Shown: positions 9,468-21,794, numbered from the stretch's first letter. The stretch is 64,000 bases of DNA from Enoplosus armatus (GCF_043641665.1 NC_092196.1:17399692-17463691), one strand, 5' to 3'. The notes: generated from the letters alone by a model not told the origin. Program-made: numbers and translations.

Positions 9468-12170
9468 ATGAATAATAATAATAATACACTTTATTTATAT
9501 AGCACTTTTCTTAACAATGTTACAAAGTGCTTTACAAAAGGAAATACAACCAGACAAGGCAGATAAAAAGGACATGAGCATGTAGGAAGTAAGGACAATA
9601 AATGAAAATATCAAATAAATAAGAATCATAACAATATAAATGAAAACATGTGTCAAACATTTCTAAAAGCTTTAACAAAGAGATTTAAAAGAAACCAGAG
9701 GCTTAGTGTGTCTGAGTTCTGTTGGCAGAGAATTCATTAGTGTACAAGCTCTAGTAGCAAAAGCCTGATCACCGTTTGTCACGAATTGTGATCTGTGAGT
9801 AACCAGCAGGGTTCCATCCACGGATCTTAGTGGTCAAGAGGGCACATACCAGGTCAATAAATCAGAGATGTATTTAGGAGCAAGGTCGTTTAAGGCCTTC
9901 AAAGTGAGCAATACAATTTTAAAATCAATTCGAAATCTAACAGGGAGTCAGTGTAGGGAGGCAAGCACAGGGGTAATGTGATCATGCCTTTTTGTCGAAG
10001 ATGGTGGAGGGAGCTCTGGCTGATACCTGAGTACAGTGGGTTGCAATAATCAAGCTGAGAATAGATAAAAACATGTAGATCAGCAATTGATAAATATTAC
10101 CTAATTTTGGAGATTATCTTGAGCTCGAAGAAACATGACTAAACAACATTTTTGACTTGATCGTCAAAGCACAAGTTAGCATCAAATCACCCCAAGATTC
10201 CTGCTTAATATTGTTTGACAGACCGTCAATATTTGCTGATGGGATTTGGGACAGGGACAGGAGGAGGCTCAATAGACTGATTAGGCGAGCCGGCTCTGTT
10301 CTGGACTGCCCGCTGGACTCCATTGAGGAGGTGGGGGAGAGGAGGATGTTAGCCAAGCTGACATCCATCATGGACAACACCTCCCACCCCCTGCACGAGA
10401 CTGTGGGGGCCCTGAGCAGCTCCTTTAGCAGCAGACTGTTACACCCACGGTGTAAGAAGGAGCGCTACCGCAGGTAGTTCATTCCTATGGCTATAAGACT
10501 GTTTAACTGGATATAAATCTGCACAATTTGTACATACTTTATATTTTCCGTGTATATATTTATTTTTGTCCCCCCCTTTTTTTATATCTGTATTTGTTAT
10601 TTGTATATTGTTTTTCTTTTTAAAAAAATACTTCTAATTCTTATCGACACAGTGCTTGTCTGCTGTGTGTTTCTGCACCTTTCTGTCTTTGCTGCTGTGA
10701 CTTGTAAATTTCCCCGCTGTGGGATTAATAAAGTCTAAGTCTAAATCTAAAAAAGTCTAAGTCATAAAAATGGTAAGGCACCTCATGATTTTGAATAACC
10801 AGGCCAAGAGGCAGCATGTATATAGAAAACAGAAGGGGGCCAAGCACGGAGCCTTGAGGGACACCAGAACTCAGCTGAGCCGTTGAGGAAGTGGAGTTAC
10901 CCAGAGCGATAGAAAAAGTTCAGATGGAGAGGTATGAGTGTAATAAAGTAAAGGCCAAGCCAGTGATGCCTACCCAAGACTCCAAACGATGTAAGAGGAT
11001 ACCATGATCGACTGTGTCAAAGGCAGCACTTAAATCTAAAAGAACTAAAATTAGCCTGTTGGGATGGACTCTGTCAGTCCTGAAGAGGGAGAAACGATCC
11101 CAAAACTGTTTAAAAATGTCAATAAAACATATTCAAAACCTATATACAAATAAAAACAGATTTTCCACAAGTACTTTAAAAACCTAAAAAGGTAATTTAA
11201 ATCCTTTTTGGTCAGCTCAGACTGCTGACGAACTGTATCGTTTGTCCCCACATGAACTATCACTCGATTGGTAGAGGGCAAGAGTGAACGCAGGATGACA
11301 GGGACTGTGGTTCCAGGGAAGCAGGGAGTGGCTGCGTTGAGGAAATGGATGTTCCTGATTATGGTATTCCCCACTATTAATGTGGCTGGGGAGAAGTGGG
11401 AACAAGGAGATGATGGCTGAGGGTTCTCAGGTCAGGAGAGAGCACAATCTGCTTCCACACTGTGTGTTGAAGTCACCGACTGAGGATGGGGTGTCCGAGC
11501 AGGACATCAGACCTGAGAGAGGAATTTCTTGCCGGCACAGGGCAAGGAAGACTTCCAGAGAGTCTGAGCACAGCCTCTTTCAGGATCTTACGCCCAGATC
11601 TTAGTGGAGCGGCAAGGCGCCTGAATACTGCAGTGTCGACAGGCGAGTTTGAGCCACAGGAGGATCAGCTGGATGGACCGGAGTGTCGTCAGACAGGGTT
11701 GCATAGTGGGGCGCGGGGGCGAGAATCTGTCTGAATCTATCTTGCAACCGTGGACCACCACCTCAGCCCAGGATGACTGATGGTTAGGTGTCGAGCAGGA
11801 GGAAAGCCATGGACAGGTGGTGGGTCCCATAGAGCAGTGTCTTGGATGGTTGCACTGAGAGAGGCAATCCGTTTGGACTGCCCAGAAGCCACATCCATGA
11901 AGCTGATCAAAAGAGAGTCTTTCTTCTGCAGTTCATCAGAAAGGTGTTGAATATCCTCCTTAAGGTCAGCAATCTTTGTGTTTGCTTTCTTGAGTCGCAC
12001 ACTGTCCTCACAGGGCACAGTTGGCATAGGCCACCGGGCTGATTGCAAACTCCTACAGCAAACAGGCCACACTTACAGAGAACTCCAACCAAGGATGACT
12101 TCCTTTCTCTCAAACATGACCAGCATCTTTTGGTCTTTTAATCTCTTTTGTAGTACTGGAGTCACAATGT
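9468..12170 (-). mobile_element. L2-like LINE with SGNH/coiled-coil ORF1 remnant, interrupted
   Basis: The minus-strand reading gives, in order, three pieces. First is a Cys-containing and coiled-coil ORF1 part (about 12070-11740; KANTKIADLKEDIQHLS). Second is an SGNH-hydrolase-like block (about 11375-11210; IRNIHFLNAAT, CFPGTTVPVIL, VIVHVGTNDT), an esterase-like domain known in the ORF1 of some fish L2/CR1 LINEs. Third is an RT remnant with a decayed [15 protein letters not shown] block (about 11045-10990) and a PYHFY block near 10765. The endonuclease and much of the RT are deleted. A LINE-B copy (10240-10763) splits the RT; the tail continues leftward to an ATT-rich 3' end near 9470. Multiple stops and frameshifts make it a fossil. 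Confidence 0.75.
10240..10763 (+). mobile_element. LINE-B 5'-truncated copy nested in L2-like element
   Basis: Carries the last part of LINE-B: DRDRRRLNRLIRRAGSVLDC, then RRMLAKLTSIMD and RCKKERYRR in frame at 10250-10477, then the A/T-rich 3' UTR and an AATAAAGTCTAAGTC-type tail. It is the same family as 2271-3311 (opposite strand) and 6556-6812. It sits inside the reverse transcriptase of the minus-strand L2-like element, part of which is lost at the junction. Confidence 0.85.
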
Positions 12171-14294
12171 GGTTAGCCTAGCTTAGCATTTAGACTTGAA
12201 GCAGGGTAAAACAGCTAAACCTAGCCTACACACGAAACACCCTCATAGACAGGTGTCGATGTCCTGTGTCACAAGGTCCTTTTAAAGACACACTAAAAGC
12301 AAACACAGGAGAAACCAAGAGTATAGGTACCCTGTCTGATTTGGTTCTCATAGTCTAACAACAGTCTAACACTGAAGTCCATCAGCATCTGTCGGTCTAT
12401 GTAAAACGATGTCTGTGTTCAGGTTGTATTTCCCTACATGTAAAGTCTCTGCATCTTTTTTAGCAGAAAGAAAATATCAGGAAATAAAAGGCTTTCCACT
12501 GCTGAAAGGTTGAGTACTGTCTTGTTTTTGTTGTTAGTATGAGCCAGCCAAACTGCCTGGAGAATAGACATCAAAAATGGAAATGGAAAGTATGTTTTTG
12601 ATTCCATGATATAAAAAACTGTCCCTGGAGACACTAGCCAGTGGGAATGAGCAGAGTGCTGCAGCTGGATGTACAATGAGGTCACTGTCGATATGAGAGG
12701 AATCCCAAGAGCAATGTCTGGGATGGAAACTGGCAGTGGATTATTTTCTCTAGAAAGAAACAAACATTTCATCCCATTAATGGCCTAATTGGCTGGATAT
12801 ACTAGCCATGCACAGATATCATTTTAGAGACAGTGTATACCGGTTACCTTTATGAATTGGGGGACAGGGAAAGAGGAAGACAAAAACTGCTTTAGTACTC
12901 TCCCAGGCTTCCCTGGTTATTTTGTGAAAGCATCATTAGGATGTTTGCATGTCTGGTCCACCCGGTAACTGTGGGATGCCATGCAGCAGGACATGCAGGA
13001 GAAACTTAGTGACGTAAAAGGTGCAGTATGTATAATATGTAAAGGCCACATATAATCACAGCTCTGTGGAATATGGGAAAATATGAAGCCAAATAATGAT
13101 CAGAAGCATTGCTATGGATTCATGCATTTGCAAGTACACTGGCATAGGCTTACATCAGGTTTTTAAAAATGATATATGAGATGTAACCAAAAGGAAGAGA
13201 ATCAATGGAAGAATGCAAATAAAATGGCTGTGCAAAACAATGCTAATAAATCACTGGATCAAATGGTGTTCCAGCCGTGAAACAAACACTTTGCACAAAC
13301 TCTGCCCCAAAGCTGGCCAAATGTGCTGTTCATAAGTAGAAATACTTAAAGGCACTTCAAGGCTCAAAGACATTAAATCATGTAAGCTGAGACATCTGGG
13401 AAAAAGATTGTCTCCTGGTTAGACAAGTGAATTCTATTTCATTTTAGATTACTCACAAATAACTTATTATACTATTATATACATTTATTCACTTATTCAC
13501 TTATTCACTTTAACTTAATTTTCCCTCTCACCTCGTGCTGTTCACAAAAAATCAAAATACAAACATTCACATGATTCTGAAATTGGCTCATATAGAGTTC
13601 TTAGGTATGGTCATCTACAGCGATGTACATTAGTTCTCTGGATGACAAAAATCACTGTTAAGACTTTAAGTCTGTCATCTTCTGTGTGTGACGTGTGTGA
13701 GTACTATACATTCCCCCTCAACACAACTCTATTTTCAACAGAATATTTTAGTGGTTAAATGTGTGACGTGCTCAAAAATGTCCAAAGATTCTTTACATTC
13801 AGTGTGCTGCTGTTTTCATGAAATGTTAGTTTGTGTTTTAGTCAAACATTTTTGATTTTCTTCAAAATACATTCAGTTTTTCACTTTCCAAAAAGCCCCC
13901 ATGGTCAGTTACATAACTTTTGAACTTGATTATCACAAGGCACTACAATGTAGACCCTCACAAAGGCCTCGCAAAGGAATTCTCATTTAAATAAAAATAA
14001 CTCCCTACAAATTACTAGCTGGAACATTTGTGGTAATGCAGAATATTTACAGTCGTATGATTGTTCCATTTTTAATTCAGTGCAAATGTCTTGGCTGCTG
14101 ACAGGCCAACTCTTCACTGTGAATCCAAGCATCCACCTTGCTTGGAAACACTTAATCCGTGTCATCATCAGCCAAAATAGGTCGGTCCATTCATTCAAAA
14201 GTACATGAAACACTTCATGAGTGACTGGCTTCATCTTGAGGCTACAAAGAAGGCACTTTGTTCCTGTCCTGTCAGCCGACCCTGGGTCTGAGAA
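12171..14294 (-). other. 3' flank / 3' UTR of the complete sialyltransferase gene; no other gene seen
   Basis: Lies downstream of the stop codon on the minus strand. A possible polyadenylation hexamer (AATAAA on the minus strand) occurs near 13484-13490 in a short direct-repeat patch of TTATTCAC; this is only a candidate. The rest shows no coding pattern or repeat that I recognise. Confidence 0.35.
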
Positions 14295-17200
14295 CTACTT
14301 TACATCTGGTTGACAATCTCCCAGGTGAAGGTTGAGCACCCCCTGACTGTGCAGCCGCAACAAAAGGTCAAACTCAGCCGGCATGGCGTGAAATGTCGCT
14401 TTACCTTTTCTGTCATCATAGTAGTGGTTAGTCAGGGCATAGAGTCCATGTGGGTGATTACTGAAGGGCCAGAACCCGTAAAGATGCACACTGGCACAGA
14501 GTTCCAGTGCCAGGCTAACCATCATTATGCCGGTACTGAGCCGCGCTGCTTTTAGGCCTTGGGAGCGCCAGAAGAGGTCCAGACTCCGGAGGTAGTCGGG
14601 GTTGAAGAAGATGGGGCGGATGGGGCTTTCAAAGTCCTCAAGGGTGTAGGTGGCCCGCAGGCACACAGGAGTGCTGTGGCCAAAGGAGAAGGCGGGAAGG
14701 AGCAGCAGGGAGTTGCCGTATCTATGGAGACTCTCCACAAATGGACGGCGACGCCCATTTAGGGACCCATACCTGAAAATAATCAGTAGATGTGAAGCTA
14801 CAAGACAAAATCAACATTTCAATATGACAGTGCAGTGAGATTCATCTTCTTGCTCACTTCTCCATGAGGATGCTTGGGTTTGCTGTCACAAGGTCAGTCT
14901 TGATGCCCACATGTTTCTCATACTCGTCTTCTATAGGAGGAAGGTTGCACCTGAACAAGCAACAAAGAAAAAAGATACATAGATCGTTATTATGGAATTT
15001 CAACAGATGAGTTTAATTCTGTTGGTTAACATTGTCATCAGCCTTTCAGTCCATTACACTGGACATCTTTCTCACCTGATCACAAACTCGGCTGAATCAA
15101 TCATCTCCCCACAGCTGCTATTGGTCAGGATCCCTCCGTTCCCAACAACAGCACACGTGTCCCATGTTTTATTTGGGAACGGATGCTCCTGGACCATCAA
15201 CAAAACAACGACATTTGTACTGATTATAATATACTGTGCGTGAAAAAAACAAATAGGCATATAAAGGGAGAGAAATCTATGGCCGGATCTTGTTTGTCAA
15301 TGTATCCTCTTCACTCCACAATCTGAGAAATCTAATGCAATAGTCACATGTGTTGAAATGTGTTGTTTCTTAATTTCATTTGATAATGTACGAGATTAAA
15401 GCATCAGAGACTTTGATTTTCTATAATTTTTTCAGATTTAAATGGTATAAAAACAGTCTAAAAGTCTAAATACTTTTTGGTAAATATGGAGGCAACCATT
15501 AATCTTTTTCCAGATTTCACTCCGTATATCAGTGAAACTTTGGTGGTATACAGAAATTCACATCTTGGTGAGGTCAGTGGTTCATATTTTATGTGATGAT
15601 ATCAATATGTATGTTTTTTATTGATAAAGGTGTCAAATCACTATCATCACATTGGACATTAAAGTTGTATTTTATTGTTAATGGTTAATGGTTATCAAGG
15701 ACACACCACTTGTGACCCCTAGAGTAAGGCAAAAGAAGGCTGTATTTCTCTGCCACATTCTGCAAAGCCTGACATATTTGGTCTAGAAATGCAGACTTCA
15801 GAGCCCGTGAATCAGGACTCGGAACTCAGAACACACTCCAAAACGAGAATCCTGAAATAAGATTCAGCATCTTTCCCTCAGACGTTAAACCATTTAAGCC
15901 AGTAACATTAGATTCATAGCTGGTCATTCGGATACAAACAGAACAAAAACACACCACCTAACAGTTTGCACAGTGAAAGGGGAAATTGAGGTTTTAGCAA
16001 CACTTCACTGTGGCCCAAAAACTGTAGATACAAATTACAGAACTACAGATAACGTGGTTCAATGTTCCGCTGCGAAATTTACTGTCGAGGTGTACTACAT
16101 TAATAAATAAACTATCTTTAGACTGTTGTTTTTTTAGTTTCTGAATGAATTCCAGCACAAGGGGGTATACCTCAGTGTTAAAGCATTTGACTGCAGTTCA
16201 AATCTGGGTGCCTCCTGGAAAACTTCAGGCGTTTGTAATGTTAAACATTAAATTGAGCAGGACATGTCAAAAAAATTCTCTGACTTAAGATAAGTTCAGC
16301 AGCCGTTATAGGTCATCACAGCTGCTTCATCATGAAGCATACTGGCAGCTTTAAACTTGCTGATGGCAGTTGTCTGTTTTGGCACCAACATGAGGTTGAC
16401 ATTTGAGGTTTTGAGTGAAATGTCTCCACAACAATTGAATATATTGCCATGACATTTGGTACAGATGTTCATGTCCCTCTCAGGGTGAATTGTAATAACT
16501 TTGGTGATCCCTTAACCTTTCATTTCATTGTATGGTAGTCGTTATTTTTACTGTATTGTATTGTTTTATTGAGTTTTTATGCTGCTTTGTTGCAAAAACA
16601 ATTTCCTCGTGTGACAAAGAGACATGTTCATAGCTGAGGTCAAAGTCACAATAAGAACTCTTTTCTGGAGTGAGGCCAGTTCCAAATAGGAGGAAGAAAA
16701 ATGAACTACTCTGTGGCTCATTGTTAAAAGTATCCAAATCAGATTTTTGTTGTCTTTATTATTAAACTCCCACCAAGAGCTCTCCAGTTCAAATCAAAGA
16801 GCCAACATGTGAGTAGACACACGACTTATGGCACAAGATGCAATAGCAAAGCAGTGAAATTATCCCAACATCAAACAAGCAGCAGATGTGGTAAAATTCA
16901 TGTATGACAAATATCATACCTTTGCAAAGGTGCTGAAAATCTCTGGGGTCACCTGGAGGGTCCTTTTCTTTTCCCCATCGTACACAATCTTTGATCCCAC
17001 TGGAGTGTTGGCCTGGGTAATGATGGCCTTGTTAAAACCATGGCACTTGCTGCTCAGCTGAGATCTGGGGAATCACAAGGACTTTGTTGAGTAACAAAGG
17101 CGGTTGGGAGTGTTGACACTGACTGACAGGTCTGTTGCTGAACAGAAAGATTCACAATTTGCAAACATTGTGACACCTAACTGAACAGGTTATAAATAAA

Positions 17201-19142
17201 AAGGGTCTTCTTTTATAGAAGGATTTTAATTCAATAAAAAGACCCAGGTGAGTTAAAGTAGTCTTGGCTCCTTCAGGTGAAATCCCTAGGTTTTACCATA
17301 ACTCATATAACCTTAAGATGTTGAAGATGAAGTGTTATATTTAGACAATGTGGTTAACGTTTGCATGTAAGTTCCTGTGCTTTAATCCGCTTCTCTATTT
17401 CTACTTCTCTACCCATGTCTTTACTTAATGTTTTGTATGGTTATAGCTAAAAGGGTTATTCTGAGAGAATGGAAATCTACCACCCCTCCTTGTTTTAAGA
17501 CGTGGCTCAATGATATGGTGTACTGTTTTAGGTATTCCTCATCATAATGTAAATTTCTTAAGCTACAGGGTCCCTGTTTTGATTATATCAGAAAGTAAAT
17601 GGGCCTTGTTCTTTTTTTACCTGAATTTTTGGTAATTGTCCTCCTGCTTCTTCCAGTTTGGAGAGTGACGCTCATTTACTTTGTCAATGACCTCCCTGTG
17701 ACACACACACACACACACACACACACATCAACATACACACTCAAGTGTGTAATCCCCGTAGCACCGACATGACTTGATCTGAGGAAGGCATAAACAAAAA
17801 GGTCACTTAAAGACAAGCAGTGATGGTGTTTGCTCTCACCTGCAGCCTTTACAGAGTTCAGAGGCCTGAGAGACGCTTTTCTTCTGAGGAAGCAGTTTGT
17901 GAGGTTCCACATTGCTGCCGAGCGAACGAGAGAGAAACAGGACAGGTAAGTAAAATGCAAAATGCAAATCCTGTCCTAAATGTGCTGTACTGTTTATTTC
18001 CACACTCATATTAATTAGATAAAGCAATCATTAATAATTATGTCAACCTCAAACCAGTGAATGATATTCTGCAATCAGCTTTGTGGTTCAACATGAATGC
18101 AGGCAATGGATTTCTAACTTTCATAACCAGTAAATTAAATGTCAGAGTGGTGGAAGTTCTGCCTTCAGGGATCTCCCATTGACAGGAGGGCAGATAGTGG
18201 TAAACATGTCAGCTTCATATAACATAATGAACAACCAGTGTACAAACTCACGAGCAGAGAGAGACCTTTGCTACTTAGCTACATTTCAGCGGGAGACTTC
18301 TGTCTCTTCGTGTCTGTGTTGCAATGCTTGTAGTCTGCGGTATGTGTTGCTTGTACAGTTATGAATCTTCTCTTCCTGTTTCTGAAAAGGGCAACGGTTT
18401 AAAAAAGTCTTGTAATGTGTGATCCTGTCTGATCCCCAGTCTCACACACACACCTGTAGGACAACAAATCTACACCCTCTGACAGAGATTGTTATTAAAT
18501 GTCAGTGTATCCAGCTTAATCTCCTTTAATTTCAGATGATATCGGTGTGTTTGCTCCTGTTGAGCTGAAACAGCCTCTCATATGTCACTTTCAATTACTC
18601 TTTAGGTTTCAGTGTGAGGGTTTCTACCATTGCTGTTTGCAAAAAACATTCTGCTACTTTTCATTTTCCTCACATAGAAACTTATACTGGATATAACATG
18701 GCATCATTTTAACACCATTAAAAGTGAGCATAAAGTTTGTAACAATGGAGTTGAAAAACAAATCAACCTGTCAGTTATTTCATATTGAAGAGGTTTCTCC
18801 GCTAGTATTTTTACTCTGCTTAGTATTGTGAGATGAATTGTGATATTGAAGCACAGATACACACAGAGCCTTATAAGACGTATTCAAACATACCTGGTCA
18901 AAATCTGCCTTTTTCTCTACACCACTGATTTCACTATAACCACACCTTCCACGGCTATTTGACTTTTGGCAAAGAGGATGACAAAAGTGGAAAAGAAGTG
19001 GGGAAAAAAACTCACAATGCTTCTATTTCTCCCCTATATCGTTATCACTTTTGTTCACTTTCAAACCCAGGCATGCCCCCACTAACACACCTCCAGCCCC
19101 CAAAATACAAAAAACATCTTCCAACTGGACTGATGAGAGTGT

Positions 19143-19179
<37 letters not shown>

Positions 19180-19315
19180 CTATATATGATTGGGAAAGGT
19201 AGTTACACACTTACTTGTCATCGTATATGTGCCAGATGAAAGTGGTCAGCAGGCTCCCCAAACAGAGGAGAGTGATCACCAAAGAGAAGGGTGACTTCAA
19301 GAACTGTCCCCTCAT
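14295..19315 (-). CDS. Alpha-2,8-sialyltransferase (ST8SIA family), complete gene, 359 aa
   Basis: Seven coding exons on the minus strand: 19215-19315, 17840-17914, 17621-17695, 16920-17064, 15076-15188, 14858-14950 and 14295-14772. All have GT..AG boundaries and compatible phases; they sum to 1080 nt. The protein has a signal anchor at about residues 11-31, sialylmotif L around 142-190 ([28 protein letters not shown]), motif S around 279-301 (LSTG, C293, YGFWPF), motif III HYYD at 317-320 and motif VS with H329 and E334. C144/C293 and C158/C354 fit the two disulfides known for ST8Sia enzymes. N-glycosylation sequons lie at N138 and N155. It should transfer sialic acid in alpha-2,8 linkage in the Golgi. 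YGFWPF points to the ST8Sia I/V/VI group and fish relatives such as ST8Sia VII; I cannot assign the paralogue. Exon 1 may alternatively come from the copy at 21865-21965. Confidence 0.92.
16161..16216 (+). pseudogene. tRNA-Cys pseudogene, internally deleted
   Basis: Plus-strand sequence in intron 4 of the sialyltransferase gene matches the tRNA-Cys(GCA) at 43254-43325. It has the GGGGGTATA 5' acceptor, a degenerate D arm, the anticodon arm start with CTGCAG, and then jumps to a TTCAAATC T-loop and GCCTCC acceptor. About 15 nt covering the 3' anticodon stem and variable region are missing, so it cannot fold as a tRNA. Confidence 0.75.
17701..17726. repeat. (AC)13, read as (TG)13 at the exon-3 acceptor, proximal copy
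   Basis: On the coding strand a (TG)13 tract ends directly before the TCACAG acceptor of exon 3. It is longer than in the left (7 units) and distal (10 units) copies. Confidence 0.85.
19145..19178. repeat. (GT)17 microsatellite in intron 1, proximal copy
   Basis: Perfect dinucleotide run just inside intron 1; orthologous in position to 21795-21828 and 1611-1659. Confidence 0.9.
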
Positions 19316-19450
19316 ACCTCTCCCCTCCTGCTAACTTCACCCGCTAGCCCCCTCACCTTCTGTCTCTCTCTGCTCCGCTTCACTGTGCTCACCTCTCACC
19401 CGTTATCTGCTTTCTGTAGCCCTCCCTCCTCGGCTTGATCTCCCCGGCCG

Positions 19451-19452
<2 letters not shown>

Positions 19453-19506
<54 letters not shown>
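19453..19506. repeat. (TC)27 microsatellite in promoter/5' UTR, proximal copy
   Basis: Perfect (TC)n run about 140 bp upstream of the exon 1 ATG on the coding strand, where it reads (GA)n. The distal copy carries a longer run at 22102-22165. The left copy has only a short, impure CT-rich stretch. Confidence 0.9.
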
Positions 19507-19510
<4 letters not shown>

Positions 19511-20641
19511 GTGCCTCTCTGCTGTCTTATGTTTTCCTTAACCTCACTACCACCCTGCCTCTCTTCCTCTTCCTCCTCACACTCTTCCTGTCTGTCTGTC
19601 TGTCTGTCTGTCTGGTTTGACTCAGTGTTTCTCAGAGAACGCCTCCTCAGTTAGAAGCCTTCTTTTTCTGCCTCTTGTTCGGGCAAGTCCTCTGTCCTCT
19701 GTGCACTTCTACTTTCCTCTCTTACTGTTTGTTTCCAGGTCAGATGAGACAAAAACAATCTTTTGTTGCTCCACATCCTTCTTTAATCCTTGTCACGTTT
19801 CGTTGATTCACCCATCTTCTTCTCTCTGTCTCGCCCTTTTTTCCTCATGTGCTCAGACAGACTAAAGTCTCAATCTTACTTTCTACCGGAGCACTAAAGC
19901 TAGAGCTCTTTCTGTTCTCCGCCCCCACCCCTGAGACCCAGCCTTCCCTCTTTGCTTTCCCCTCGCTCCCCCAGCTATCCTCCGCCCACACCCCTTAAGC
20001 CCCTCACCCCTTTGCACAAAAAAGAGGCAGTAAAATGAGTTCCCAGTACTGTATTTGCCCACAGTTTGCCTCTTGACTCGTATGTGTGTGTGAGCGTCTG
20101 TGTGTGTGCGAGCATGAGACCCAGCAGGCTTTAATGTTTTGTATAGTTATAGCTAAAAGAGTTAACTTGAGAGAATGGAAATCTACCATCCCTCCTTGTT
20201 TTAAGAAGTGGCTCAATGATATGGTGTACTGTCATTAGGTATTCCTCCTCTGACTCACAATGTAAATTTGTTAAGATTTGGGGTCCCTGTTTTCATTATA
20301 TCAGAAAGTAAATGGACTCAGCTGCAACTAAGTATTGTATATTGATTTATGTGCCCCTCTAGAGCATGGCTTAAGGTACAGTTTATATGAACTGCCTTGT
20401 CATACTCATTGTACAACCCCTGACTGTGATGATGTACGGACAGTTTCTGCCTGTATGGACATTTCTGTCATGGCTGCTACGCACACTGGAGATACAGCAT
20501 ATCTGTGCATGCGTGGACGATTATTTGCAATTCTGTCAGAAACATTGTCGTCTTTTTTTTCCTATATTTTTGGTAATTGTCCTCCTGCTTCTTCCAGTTT
20601 GGAGAGTGACGCTCATTTACTTTGTCAATGACCTCCCTGTG

Positions 20642-20661
20642 ACACACACACACACACACAC
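20642..20661. repeat. (AC)10, read as (TG)10 at the exon-3 acceptor, distal copy
   Basis: The (TG)10 tract sits immediately before the exon 3 acceptor on the coding strand, as in the other two copies. Confidence 0.85.
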
Positions 20662-21790
20662 ATCAACATACACACTCAAGCGTGTAATCCCTGTAGCGCC
20701 GACATGACTTGATCTGAGGAAGGCATAAACAAAAAGGTCACTTAAAGACAAGCAGTGATGGTGTTTGCTCTCACCTGCAGCCTTTACAGAGTTCAGAGGC
20801 CTGAGAGATGCTTTTCTTCTGAGGAAGCGGTTTGTGAGGTTCCACATTGCTGCCGAGCGAACGAGAGAGAAACAGGACAGGTGAGTAAAATGCAGAAACC
20901 AGAAAAAAACAGATCATCTAATAGGCTCTAAGACCCATTTTTCTTGGCTTCATATTCTGTTGTTTACATCAGTTGAGAAGAAAATCCTGTCCTAAATGTG
21001 CTGTACTGTTTGTTTCCACACTCATATTAATTAGATAAAATAATTTTAATGATGTCAACCTCAAACCAGTGAATGATATTCTGCAATCAGCTTTGTGGTT
21101 CAACATGAATGCAGGCAATGGATTTCTAACTTTCATAACCAGTAAATCAAATGTCAGAATGGTGGAAGTTCTGCCTTCAGGGATCTCCCATTGACAGGAG
21201 GGCAGATAGTGGTAAACATGTCAGCTTCATATAACATAATGAACAACCAGTGTACAAACTCACGAGCAGAGAGAGACCTTTGCTACTTAGCTACATTTCA
21301 GTGGGAGACTTCTGTCTCTTCGTGTCTGTGTTGCAATGCTTGTATGTGTTGCTTGTACAGTTATGAATCTTCTCTCCTCTTAAAAAAGTCTTGTAATGTG
21401 TGATCCTGTCTGATCCCCAGTCTCACACTCACACCTGTAGGACAACAAATCCTCACCCTCTGACAGAGATTGTTATTAAATGTCAGAGTGTATCCAGCTT
21501 AATCTCCTTTAATTTCAGATGGTGTTGGTGTGAAACAGCCGGTCATTTCCCACCTTCCACGGTTATGTGACTTTTTTGGCAAAGAGGATGACAAAAGTGG
21601 AAAAGAAGTGGGGATAGACTGCCAAAGTGTGCAGAAAAAAGTGAAGAAAAAAGCCCACAATGCTTCTATTTCTCCCCTATATCACTTTTGTTCACTTTCA
21701 AACCCAAGCATGCCCCCACTAACACACCTCCAACCCCCAAAAAACAAAAAACATCTTCCAACTGGTATGACGAGAGTGTAAGAGACTTAG

Positions 21791-21794
<4 letters not shown>

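Larger units (their letters stand above)
17425..20110. repeat. Tandem duplication unit, proximal copy (exons 1-3 plus promoter)
   Basis: Matches 20131-22755 at an offset of about 2.65 kb, including exons 1-3, intron sequence, (GT)n, (TC)n and the 5' flank to about 20110. Exon 1 is identical by eye. This proximal copy has lost about 240 bp of intron 3 and part of intron 2 that the distal copy still shares with the left gene at 345-570 and 890-960. Confidence 0.9.
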
